From NCBI GenBank assembly GCA_030068145.1, contig JAPJBO010000981.1:17734-81733 (forward strand): DNA of 64,000 bases, given 5' to 3'. Shown piece by piece: positions 44,640 through 54,200 of the stretch; position 1 is the stretch's first letter; every line of letters begins with the position of its first letter. Origin of the DNA: Diplonema papillatum (Eukaryota; Euglenozoa; Diplonemea; Diplonemida; Diplonemidae). The notes beneath the pieces were generated by a model. The model was not told where the DNA came from. It made no database searches and saw only the letters and a list, made by a program, of their open reading frames with translations. The translations under genes and the position numbers were made by a program.

Positions 44640-44984
44640 TTGCTGGGAGTGAAAGTTCCAGGGGAACTTTAGCACTTTGTCTGAATGAGCAAAAAAGCCG
44701 GTTTCAGCCAAAACCCCGGGTTTTGGGCACTGCGGTGCCTGTGGGTATCTGAGTGCCTGGAGCCGTCACCCCAAACAAGGGAACGGAGGGGTTGGTGAGA
44801 TACAGGAGGCGGTGTGCGCGTCTATCAAACTACGGAGATAGTGAGTGAATAAGCTTCGAACAGCAGTGGCAACCGTGACACGCCGCGTAACTGCAGAACT
44901 GTAAAGTGCAGGTACAGTACTGCAGGGGCCACTTTTTTCTTTTTGAAAATCGAAATTCAGAATATTATTTTTCTTTCTTTGAGG

Positions 44985-45628
44985 ATCGAGGCGGTGCTGC
45001 AAGAGAAGCGCCTGCGGTTTGCGGCGCACTGCATGCGTTCTGATCAGCCGATTGCTGGCTTGATGTTCGCGGACAGCTTCGGGCGAGACGAGTGGGGCGA
45101 CCACTGCTGTCTTTCGAACGAGTAATCTGCAACGATCTCGCGGAAAGGGACCGGACAAAAATCCGGGAGTGGATGGAGGACCGGGAGGTCTGGGACGCAA
45201 AGGTGAAAGAAGTCGTCGCGAACACACTCAAGAACGTCGAAGAGCCGCCGCGCAAAGTACGGAAGCTCATACGGCCCCGGGGGCAAGGCTCCGGACGACG
45301 ACAGAAGACGACAACAACAGCTGCTGCAAGAAGACAACGACGCATTCTGGCCCTTCGCTACATCGATGAACTGGTCTGCTCGGCGCCGCGGTGCCATGTC
45401 AAAGCCTGCGCAGAACACTGCATCAATTGTCATTTTCCGCTGACAGCCCATAATCCGCTGTACCCCACACTGAGATGCCACCTTTGCGAAAGGTACACCT
45501 CATCCGAATGCTGTCACGGCTTGACAGTTTCTGCTGCCGCCGCACTTGAATCGTTTGAATGCAAACACTGCTCCGTTTTACTCCCGTATCTGCGGGGGGA
45601 GATGACAACTACTACTACTACTTTTTGA
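44985..45628 (+). pseudogene. C-terminal remnant of an RTE-like LINE with a PHD-like finger
   Basis: EKRLRFAAHCMRSDQPI...LMFADSFG, then after a frameshift near 45090 GRPLLSFERVICNDL and IREWMEDREVWDAKV. This is the conserved post-polymerase tail of RTE-type LINEs (R.LRFAGHC.R....PI, GRP...Y...L..D, M.DR..W). It is followed by a basic linker and a zinc-finger region CINC...LRCHLC-x5-CCHGL...FECKHC (about 45427-45570) with PHD-like spacing. The frame ends in (ACT)n at 45606-45623. It is 5'-truncated and frameshifted, so inactive. Confidence 0.65.
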
Positions 45629-45700
45629 AAACCCGAAACCGGAAAAACCCGGTTTCTGAAACCGGGAAACCGGGTTTCTAAAGTCCCCTGGAAAGTTCGC
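45629..45700 (+). repeat. CCGGTTT palindrome cluster
   Basis: Repeated and mutually complementary AACCCGGTTTCTGAAACCGG-type motifs between 45636 and 45681, capable of several alternative hairpins. Confidence 0.7.
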
Positions 45701-45954
45701 TTGAAACTCCGGGTGTTTACAGTCTCCGGGTGACCTTTTGTGCTCTGAGTGTCGTGAGAGTGGTGGCTACGCGAGGTAAGAGGATCGGTGGGTACCTTGG
45801 TTGTTGGGCATTGGTGGTTTCGGCCATTATCCACATACCTTACTTACCAGTACGTGACTCTCTGTCTTCTTGGTACCGTATGACCGTCTCTTTTCGTGAA
45901 TTTCTGGTGCTGCTTATGGTTTGCGCAGGTTGAATGCAAGATACCTGATTTTTT

Positions 45955-46003
45955 ATGGCAGCAAGCTTGCTTGTCGATGTCAAAAAAGCGTCGGATGGCA
46001 GCG
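45955..46003 (-). repeat. Inverted relative of the 19.3-19.6 kb repeat end
   Basis: The complement reads GCACGCTGCCATCCGACGC then TTTTTTGACATCGACAAGCA, matching the CACGCTGCC...GCTTTTTGATATAGACA block of the 183-bp repeats. Confidence 0.6.
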
Positions 46004-46067
46004 TGCCAAATTGGAAAAATGTTGAACTGGACTAAAGCCGGAAGGGTTATGGGGACACCCACGAGAA

Positions 46068-46523
46068 GCTTTCAATCCTATGACGCAAATATTTGAACCC
46101 CCCAGCCCCAGAGACCTGTACACTGTTGGTCGACATTTCTTTTGCTTTGGATACGTGAGACAGCGTTTCAAACGACGTTTCAGCCAATATAGCAGGAGAA
46201 GGGGGTGAAGTGTGTGTGGGTGTGCACGCGTATGCGCGTGTGGTGAATGCCTGGAGAAGATGATGCAGGGCTACTTCGCAAGCCGGGGCGAGGCCGACAA
46301 CAGCGAGCTGAAGGCGCAGATCGACGTGAACACGTCCCTCCTGCAGCGCCTGAACGAGGCTGAGCAGCACCAGCTGACCGAGCAGACCACGATGGCCGGC
46401 CGAGAGGCGCTCCTCGCGGAGACGAGGCTCCTCCTCAACTCCCTTAACGACGAGAACACCGAGCTGAGGGACGAGCTGGCGGCCTGCAGAAGGCCTGCGG
46501 AGCAGCTGCAATCCGTAGGGTAA
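46068..46523 (+). pseudogene. Upstream partial copy of the coiled-coil exon
   Basis: This segment duplicates 46754-47210 almost exactly. It covers the ACGCAAATATTTGAACCCCC leader, GAATGCCTGGAGAAGATGATG and the coding stretch MMQGYFASRGEAD through AACRR. It then ends at EQLQ followed by unrelated sequence and a stop at 46521-46523. It could be an alternative exon but is more likely a truncated duplicate. Confidence 0.7.
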
Positions 46524-46636
46524 TTCTTGAGAGCCTGTTACTATTCGAATGCCTATCCAGAAAAATGTCAATAGGACACATTTAGAGTGCCTTTTCTTCT
46601 TGGAAAAAGTGTCAATACCGACAGTCAAAAAATAGC

Positions 46637-46735
46637 CCTTTCTTGCTCTAAGAGAACCCATTCATGAACAGTGTGCCGTGAACATCACACGGAGACCCTA
46701 AAACCCCGGAATCTCAAGCGAGCTGTCACTCTAAA
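46637..46735 (+). repeat. Copy of the ~90-bp dispersed repeat
   Basis: TTGCTCTAAGAGAACCCATTC, then CGGAGACCCTAAA and CCGGAATCTCAAGCGAGC, in the same orientation and just upstream of an exon, as in other copies. Confidence 0.8.
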
Positions 46736-46780
46736 AGACATTGCAAGAACCCACGAAAAGCTTTCAGCTTCGGGAATCCT

Positions 46781-47890
46781 ATGGCGCAAATATTTGAACC
46801 CCCCAGCCCCAGAGACCTGTCCCCTGTTGGTCGACAATTTTGCTTTGGATACCGGAGACTCTACAAGCCAGCGTTTGAAACGAACTTTCACTTCATAGGG
46901 CAGGAAAAGGGGGTGGAGTGTGCGTGCATATGCGCGTGTGGTGAATGCCTGGAGAAGATGATGCAGGGCTACTTCGCAAGCCGGGGCGAGGCCGACAGCA
47001 GCGAGCTGAAGGCGCAGATCGACGTGAACACGTCCCTCCTGCAGCGCCTGAACGAGGCTGAGCAGCACCAGCTGACCGAGCAGACCACGATGGCCGGCCG
47101 AGAGGCGCTCCTCGCGGAGACGAGGCTCCTCCTCAACTCCCTCAACGACGAGAACACCGAGCTGAGGGACGAGCTGGCGGCCTGCAGAAGGCATGCAGAG
47201 CAGCTGCAGGCAGAGGTGGCGCAGGGTCGGAACGAGAAGGAGCAGGCGGAGGCGAACCTGAAGCAGCTTAACTTCAACTTGCTGTACCAGATGCAGGAGA
47301 AAAACGGGCTCATTGCCAGCATGAGAAAGGAGGCCGACGGGAAGGACAGGCGAAACGACGAACTGCAAAAAAGCATCGAAGCCGTCGCCACGCAGCTGCA
47401 CGAGGCGAGCAACGAAAGAGACCGGCTCGAGCGGGAGAACGCCAGCGCTGGGAAGGCTTTAGTTTCACTCGAAGAGCAATGCTCGACGACCCTCGCACGG
47501 TATTCGAAGCACCTCGGGCCGGAGCTGGGCGTGCCAGAACGTGCTGCGTCTGTCGACCAACGACTGGACACAATCCTGCGCACGATGTCGACGAAGCTCG
47601 CTGCGCTGGAAGAGGCGCTGCGGGCCGAGAACCACAAAGCCTCGCAGTGCACAAGCCAGGCGACCACCCAGCGCCACCGGCTCGACGCGATGGAAAAAGC
47701 GTGCGCCGACCTGCACGACAAGCTCGAGACCAACCGCCGCGAGAAGTGCGAAGCGGTGTCGAAGCTGCAGAAGCAGCTTGACGACTCCCGAGCCTCGGCC
47801 CACTCTCTCGCCCTCGACGCCCTCAAGTGCCGGCAAGCCTACATATCGGCAGGCGAAGCCGTCGAAGAAAAGCTGGCGCACTACAAACAG
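46781..47890 (+). CDS. Coiled-coil protein exon
   Basis: The long open frame encodes, from about 46945 on, a nearly continuous alpha-helical coiled coil. Heptad-like Leu/Ala spacing with Glu/Lys/Arg/Gln is seen in LKAQIDVNTSLLQRLNEAE, LLNSLNDENTELRDELA and KLAALEEALRAENHKAS. It resembles long structural rods (cytoskeletal or centrosomal type) without a diagnostic motif. Coding character ends at CACTACAAACAG; GTTGCC follows, a donor after 47890 in phase 0, matching the phase of the exon at 50676. The first 50 codons are doubtful because they lie in the duplicated leader, so the real acceptor may be near 46900. The C-terminal residues after AHYKQ in the open frame are intron. Confidence 0.6.
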
Positions 47891-47964
47891 GTTGCCTTTT
47901 CGTTGTTGTTGTATAGGCTACCTGGTTAAGCGTTCAACAAAGGTTGTTGCGAACCCACTCCAAC

Positions 47965-48075
47965 CTTTAGTTAGTACGGATTTGCTGTAAAAAGAACCCA
48001 TGTATGTCTCCGGGTGACGAAGGTCACCCGGAGACTCCAAAATCCCGGATTCTCAAAGCGATTTTTAGCTCTATA
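47965..48075 (+). repeat. Dispersed repeat copy with perfect 13-bp hairpin
   Basis: A diverged copy of the ~90-bp repeat (AAAAGAACCCATG..., GGAGACTCCAAAATCCCGGA). At 48006-48035 GTCTCCGGGTGAC and its exact complement flank a GAAG loop. Confidence 0.65.
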
Positions 48076-48422
48076 AACCCCCCGCCTCGCAAGTCAAACG
48101 GAGACTTCAAAAAGCCGACCGCTTGCTACAAGAAACAGTCCATAACAGACCCGCTAACCTTCACAAGCTTCGACTGTCTCTGGAGAGATGGTCCCTGCAC
48201 TCTAACTCGTCTCTCTCTATTTTTTTAGCCGCATGCAATGTGTGAGGAAACTGAACCGCCCAAGTAGGACCTTCTGATCATGATCATTTGCCAAATCTGC
48301 CACCTGAAACCACGTCCAGGATTTGGGCTCAGGGTAGTGCGGTCAACGAAAACTTTTTTGTAATACTCTTGACAAGACTTGTCTTCCAAGTATTGTTTCC
48401 TCCCAGTAAAATAAAGGGAGAG

Positions 48423-48556
48423 GTCGAAGAATAACAGTTATTTGACACACGTCTGGTGGTCCAAAAAAACTACCACTATTTGATCCTGCCACTGTTCGGC
48501 TACCCGGAACTTTTTTTTAGTATTCGACAAATCGAATAACAACACAGGAGTTATTG
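48423..48556. repeat. Uninterrupted copy of the GTCGAAnAATAAC repeat
   Basis: GTCGAAGAATAACAGTTATTTG... through CTACCCGGAACTTTTTTTTAG to AACACAGGAGTTATT. It is the empty-site relative of the copy split by the foldback element at 40226-43304. Confidence 0.85.
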
Positions 48557-49808
48557 CCCCCCCCCTCCCTTGCTTAAGCTCGGCACCCGGTTGCTTTGGC
48601 AACCTGTCGCTTTTGTGACGCCACAAACTTCGTTTCCCGAGACGTTACCATACGGCCCAACCCCCGAACACCAAGAGAGGTACAGTTTGGAAGGGACTGC
48701 ATGTCAAAGCAGGAAAAGGCATATGGAAACGCTCAGAACCGATAAAGAACAAAAAAAGTCGTAACCCAACACAGGACGAGAAGGAAGGAGCAGCACCACC
48801 AGAACCGAGAAAGAACAAAAAAAGAAGAATACTACGCACCAAACCCACCACCCTCCCCAACCCGGGCTTCCTTTTTACCCCTGCAAACCCGTGAATAGGT
48901 GCTACGGGAGTATCTGGCAACCGCTGCTTAACAGTGCTCACGTGGGCGGTGTCTTCGGACAGCACCTCGTGATGTTCGCATCACAAAACAAAGAAGACAG
49001 TGAAATGGTCGTTACCTGGTCGGGTTTCGCTCGCGACCGTTTCCTGAACAATCCTTCACTAAATCCGCGGTTAAATAACCTGGCCTCAGTGGTGCAAGCA
49101 CCACGCGCTCTTCAAACCCAAGAAACATTTTCCCCCCTGTGTCCCTTCTCTCATGGGAAGAATGTGCTGTCAAGTTCACAACAAACGGCTACATCGTTTC
49201 CCTGGAGAGAGCTTAAACACTTTCAACCCTTGAAAGTAGGGCCCCGTGGCGGTTGGTTACGAGCCACAATCCCATCCAAGACCCCCCTTTTTTTAAAAAA
49301 CGAATGAAGGAAGGAAAACACATGAAACCAAGTTGTGCTCGCACCGGAACAGGACTGAAAATCCCCATCCAAAGGACCCACTGATGAGCTCTGACTTTGG
49401 ATTGGTCTGCGTTCAAGAGCGAAACATGAGACGAAGATTAGCGTCGAAACTTCCTGACTTTTCACGCCGTAGCAGAACGACCACACCCTACCCAATCCCA
49501 AGCACCCCCTAAACGCGTTAGGGGACTTCACAAGGTTTCACAACGGAGTGACACAACACCCGAAACGAGCTGCACCCTCTCACTTTTCTCGACCCCCCGC
49601 CATACTCAAGCCTCTACGGCCAACCGGAGACTTTAAAATACCGACCTTCTAATCCACAAATAACGCTAGAAGAACGAGGTGCACACAACACCGCGGTGAA
49701 AAAAACACAGGGGGCTAGTCCCCCAAGGTTTCATTCCCCACTTTGGGAGCCGTACACTCCCCTCTTTACAACTTTCTATTTTCTATTTTGCATCCCTTTC
49801 CGAGACGA
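48557..49808. other. Stretch without an assignable gene
   Basis: Short frames on both strands have no domain. A GGAGACTTTAAAATACCGACCTTCTAATCCAC block at 49626-49657 is shared with 34928-34955. Presumably an intron or intergenic DNA between coiled-coil exons. Confidence 0.4.
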
Positions 49809-49898
49809 CATCTTCCTCGAAGAAGACTTGATGCTAGCATCAACCATGCATGAGAGGCAGTGCTCTGCCTAAACATTAAACTAAGATTTTTCCCCCTT
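49809..49898 (+). repeat. Dispersed repeat shared with 8976-9057
   Basis: Contains CGAAGAAGACTTGATGCTAGC, CATGCATGAGAGGCAGTGC and CTAAACATTAAACTAAGA, nearly identical to the copy after the mucin-like gene. Confidence 0.9.
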
Positions 49899-49930
49899 TA
49901 CCGCAATCGCAAGCGAACTTCAACTCTAAC

Positions 49931-50054
49931 GTATCCAGTCTCACGATATATGCGGGTTTCGGACGCCACTCCACACGAACCGGTTGCGAAGGATCTGCTC
50001 AGCGAGCTGGTGTCTCTGCAAGGCTGCTGCGACCGAGCCGAGGGTTGCATCAGG
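49931..50054 (+). pseudogene. Damaged copy 1 of coiled-coil exon
   Basis: It matches the start of the exon at 50676 (TCACGATATATGCGGGTTTC through GACCGAGCCG), then lacks 10 bases (CCATCCAGAT) and diverges after GGGTTGCATCAGG. The reading frame is lost. Confidence 0.8.
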
Positions 50055-50388
50055 CTTTTCGTGTCATTCTGCAGATGTTTTGAACTATATTCGTGACCAG
50101 GTCTTCGTACGTCTTAACAATGGTTAAGAACGCAAATGGTGTCAGTCGAAGCTTGTGAAGGTTAGCGGGTCTTTTATGGACTGCTTCTTGTAGTAAGCGG
50201 TCGGCTTTTTGAAGTCTCCGTTTGACTTGTGGAGCTAGGCTCATCCCACCCAAGCGCGGTCAACGGGGAAAGTTCGAAATACCGACACTGTCTAATCCGC
50301 AAATGAAACGCTAGAAATACTCTTGTCTTCCAATTCTTGTTTCCTCCCCAGTAGAATACCGGGAATCGCAAGCGAACTTCAACTCTGA

Positions 50389-50530
50389 AGTATCCAGTCT
50401 CGCGATTTATGCGGGTTTCGGACGCCTCTCCACACGAACAGGTTGCGAAGGATCTGCTCAGCGAGCTGGTGTCCCTGCAAGGCTGCTGCGACCGGGCCGC
50501 CATCCAGATAGGGTTGCATCAGGTGGAGCT
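50389..50530 (+). pseudogene. Truncated copy 2 of coiled-coil exon
   Basis: It matches the exon from GTATCCAGTCTCGCG to CAGGTGGAGCTGG and then departs into intron-like sequence. It is flanked by the same AATCGCAAGCGAACTTCAAC leader as copy 3, so exon plus leader was duplicated together. Confidence 0.8.
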
Positions 50531-50675
50531 GGGCCCATCCTACCCAAGCCTCTGGGAAACTTCACAGTACCACTGTCTAATCCACAAATGTATCGCTAGG
50601 AATACTCTTGTCTTCCAATTCTTGTTTCCTCCCCAGTAGAATACCGGGAATCGCAAGCGAACTTCAACTCTGAAG

Positions 50676-51026
50676 TATCCATTCTCACGATATATGCGGG
50701 TTTCGGACGCCACTCCACACGAACAGGTTGCGAAGGATCTGCTCAGCGAGCTGGTGTCCCTGCAAGGCTGCTGCGACCGGGCCGCCATCCAGATAGGTTC
50801 GCATCAGGTGGAGCTGGCGGCAGTTAGAGGCGGCGATGCGGACGAGCAGACGGCGGGCGCACTGAAGTGGGCGACGCAGGCTTGCCGGGCTCTGACGGAG
50901 GAGGCAGCAGAGCTGCGTTCCGAGCTGGCTGCCGCTCGCAAGCAGGGCGGACAGCACAAGGCCAACGCACAGCAGCTGGCGGAGCAGATGCGCCTCGCCA
51001 CGAGCCACAGAGATCAGAATGCGCAG
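50676..51026 (+). CDS. Coiled-coil protein exon ending at a TG-rich intron
   Basis: It follows a possible acceptor CAACTCTGAAG. It encodes VSDATPHEQVAKDLLSELVS, then Ala/Glu/Leu/Gln-rich helix (EEAAELRSELAAARKQ, QQLAEQMRLAT), ending HRDQNAQ in phase 0 at 51026. The donor GTGTGT is itself the first unit of a TG microsatellite. It probably belongs to the same gene as the exon ending at 47890 (compatible phase, same coiled-coil character). Two broken copies of its first half precede it. The following intron carries AC-LINE copies 3 and 4, so the next exon is at least 13 kb away. Confidence 0.55.
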
Positions 51027-51183
<157 letters not shown>

Positions 51184-51242
51184 GCGGACCCGTTTTAACG
51201 TGGTGCCTTCCTGTACGAGAGACGTCCACGCTTCTTCCGGTT

Positions 51243-54200
51243 TCACGTTACTGCAGATGCTCCCCCAGGCTGTGCGTGGGGGTCTGTGTTTTTCTGTGGG
51301 TGATGCCTTTGGCAGCAATGCACGATCTCCAGGCCGCCCGCTGTGCAATCACCGCAGCGTCCCAATCTGTGGGCAGGGCAGAAGAGCATTCGTGGTCGCA
51401 GGCCGTCCCCCTCACGGTGGTGCTGTTTGAACCGGCAACAGGTTTCCGCCGGCAAACGCTTCTTTGTACAGTCCTTGCAGCGTGGTTTCCGGTGTTGCAC
51501 ACATATTTCTCCAGGGCGGGATGTGTTCACCGCGTCTTCCGGTGCCTTCTTGGGTGGTGACCCTCTGCGAGGTCCAGCGCCTGTTACTCTCTCTACCATC
51601 TCCACTCTCTGTTTCCAGTTAGTCTTTCCTTGTTCCCATCCTGCAGGGTAGGCTTTCTCCGGCAGATAGGTTGCCGCCCACGTCAGGTGCTGCGGGTACA
51701 AGTTGGTCTCCGCCTGCGCTGTGCCCATCTTCTGCACATGTTCCCGTATGCCTAGGATCACCTCGTCCGTCTCATCCGAAAGTTGCGCCCGCCGCGACGC
51801 TCCCCTTACAACTGATCCTCCGACGGCAGTTAAGATCGTTGTTGTTGCTTCGTGGCCACTGAACCACTGTCGTCCAGTTACCTTCTTGAATGCTGAGCCT
51901 AACTCAATTAGGCTCATCGCTTTTCCGAGTGCGGAGGCACGGAAGGACTGCAGCTCCGCTTCCTGCTGCTCCCGCGTTGGTCGTTGGCCTTGCACGAGGT
52001 CCATTGCCGCGTTGCTCAGAGCATCCGCATCGGTGTTTTGCTCGCGCTTCACGTGTTCTACCCGCAGGGAAAGCCGCTGTCGCAGGGCCACTATTTTTGC
52101 CACCGCTCGCGTCAGCAATGGCTTCAAGTCTTCTGAACACGCCAATTGCCGCGTGGTTTGCCCGACTACCAGCGCCGAGTCTCCGCGAATTACACACTGC
52201 GCTCCTTCCGTTCCTTCAGCATCCTCCAGGAGCTGCAGCCCCGCGAGAAATCCCTCGTACTCGGCCACGTTGTTACTGCGCACGTTTGGCAGCGGGAGCA
52301 CTATTTGTGCGTACTTGACGCCCTCCTTGTACAGTACCGCTCCTGCGCCCGCCACGGCAAAGGCAGTCCCGTTGGCCCTCGCTCCTCCGTCAAAGTAGAT
52401 TGCAACATCGCAACTAGCTGCGGCGTCTTCTGGCAGAGTCTGTCGTGCTGTTGTGGCCTTCTTCGTGTGTTGTGGCACCGCCGTGTAGTATCTACTTTTG
52501 AGCGTTGGGAGGCGGCGTCCGGTGCGCAACTCGAAGTCCACCGCCAACTCCACAAAGCTTACCCCGAGTTCGTGCCCCGGCGGCGCCCATTTCAATTCCC
52601 TCAGCCAATCCGTGAACGCCATCCACATCTCCGGGCCGTACTTCCACTGGGTGAGTACTGCCGAAGGCGCAACGTCCGGCACAGCCAGTTTGTGTGGTTC
52701 TGCTGGTTTCCATCGTCGCGGATACTCAAGCGTTCGGTGGTGCCGTGTAGACCTGTCCAGCATGTCATCTGCCCCTTGACGTGCAGACAGCACCTCCACG
52801 AAGTAAAAGTGCAGTTTCTCAAGCAGCTGAAGCCTCTTTCCCTGTTCGGTGGGTAAGAGATTCGGGTCGTGGAAAGCGGGAGCCACCCCGCACAACCGTA
52901 AGCATGGCGGCCACCTGTGTTGCACGGTTCTTAGCTCCCCGTACTTTGAGCGTATTGTCTCCCAGGCGGGGCATTCCCAAAACAGGTGTTCCACCGTCTC
53001 CGGGACCTGTGTGTCACAGTAAGGGCACTCGCTTGCGTTTAGTCCTGTTCGTCCCGTGACCGGCGTGGCTCCTGCGATTACCGATCTCAGCAGACCGGCC
53101 TGGTACGCGGTGAGTGGTGAGTTCCGCATTTCCAGAACGTGCCTCGTTGCTGCGAAATCGACTCCGCCCTGGACGCCTCCATAGTCATTTCCCCTCCTTG
53201 TCGCCAGTCGCGCCATTTCCCGCAAACGCAGGGCATGTCTCAAGTCATGTTGCAGGAGGCGCGAATTACCCAGGACCGCTGCATCATGCACGACTCCTTC
53301 TCCTACCTCATTCACGTACGCGACGCTTGTCGGGGTCACCCACCTCCACTGGAGTACGTTGAGCGCTTCTTTCAGGAAAGCGAAGGGCCCATGTAGCCTT
53401 GCCAGTTCGTCGTTGTGGGCCCATGCTGTTTCCGCCAACGCTCGGGCGTAGTCCCACTTTTGGACCTGTTCGGCCCAGGTTGTGACTCTCCTGTAGGCCG
53501 GTACGACTCCCGGGTCCAGCCTGTGCCCGTGGTGTAGGATGTGTAGCACTGCTTCCTGAGCTCGTCGTGGCGGCCCCGTCCATACCGCCTCCGTAAATCC
53601 CCTTCTCAAGCGGTCGACTTCCCCTTTGCCAATCGCCGTTACGGCTGCACCGTAGAACCTCTTTGCCCCTGCTGTCATGCTTACGGCAAGGTCTCGCGCA
53701 CTAGCCGGTAGCGGGAGGCAGGCCGCTCTCTTCAACACTGTCTCGGCCATCGCGTTTCGCTGCGCCACCCGCTTTGACGGTCGGAGCGGCTTGCTCGGTT
53801 CAACTTGCTTCGTCGTGAGCATTACTCCAAGTACGTCAAAGGTTGTTCGCCTTGCTATCGTCTCCGGCTGTACGTCCGCCTCTTCGTTCCCTTTGCTCTC
53901 GGCGTACACTATCTGCTCCGGAGCGTCCCGCGCAGTTGTGAACCACAGGGACTTCGACTGCGTACACACCTTCATTCCTGTCAGCCCCGCAAATGTTCCT
54001 GACCTCTTGGCTGCCTCTTGCAGCTTCGCGAGGCTCTTCATCAACGCGTAAACGTCATCAACGTAAGACAACGGAATGGTCGCCTCGATGTCTGCTACGT
54101 GCCGCATCCAGACACTGATAAGAACGTTTATCAGTATCACGCTCAATGGACACCCCTGCATAATTCCATTAGTCGGTACGAAGCCTTCTCCGACCACGGC

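Noticed and set aside
46969-47826. 285-codon minus-strand frame over the coiled-coil exon
   Set aside because: Ser/Arg/Cys-rich shadow of the GAG/CTG codon usage on the plus strand.
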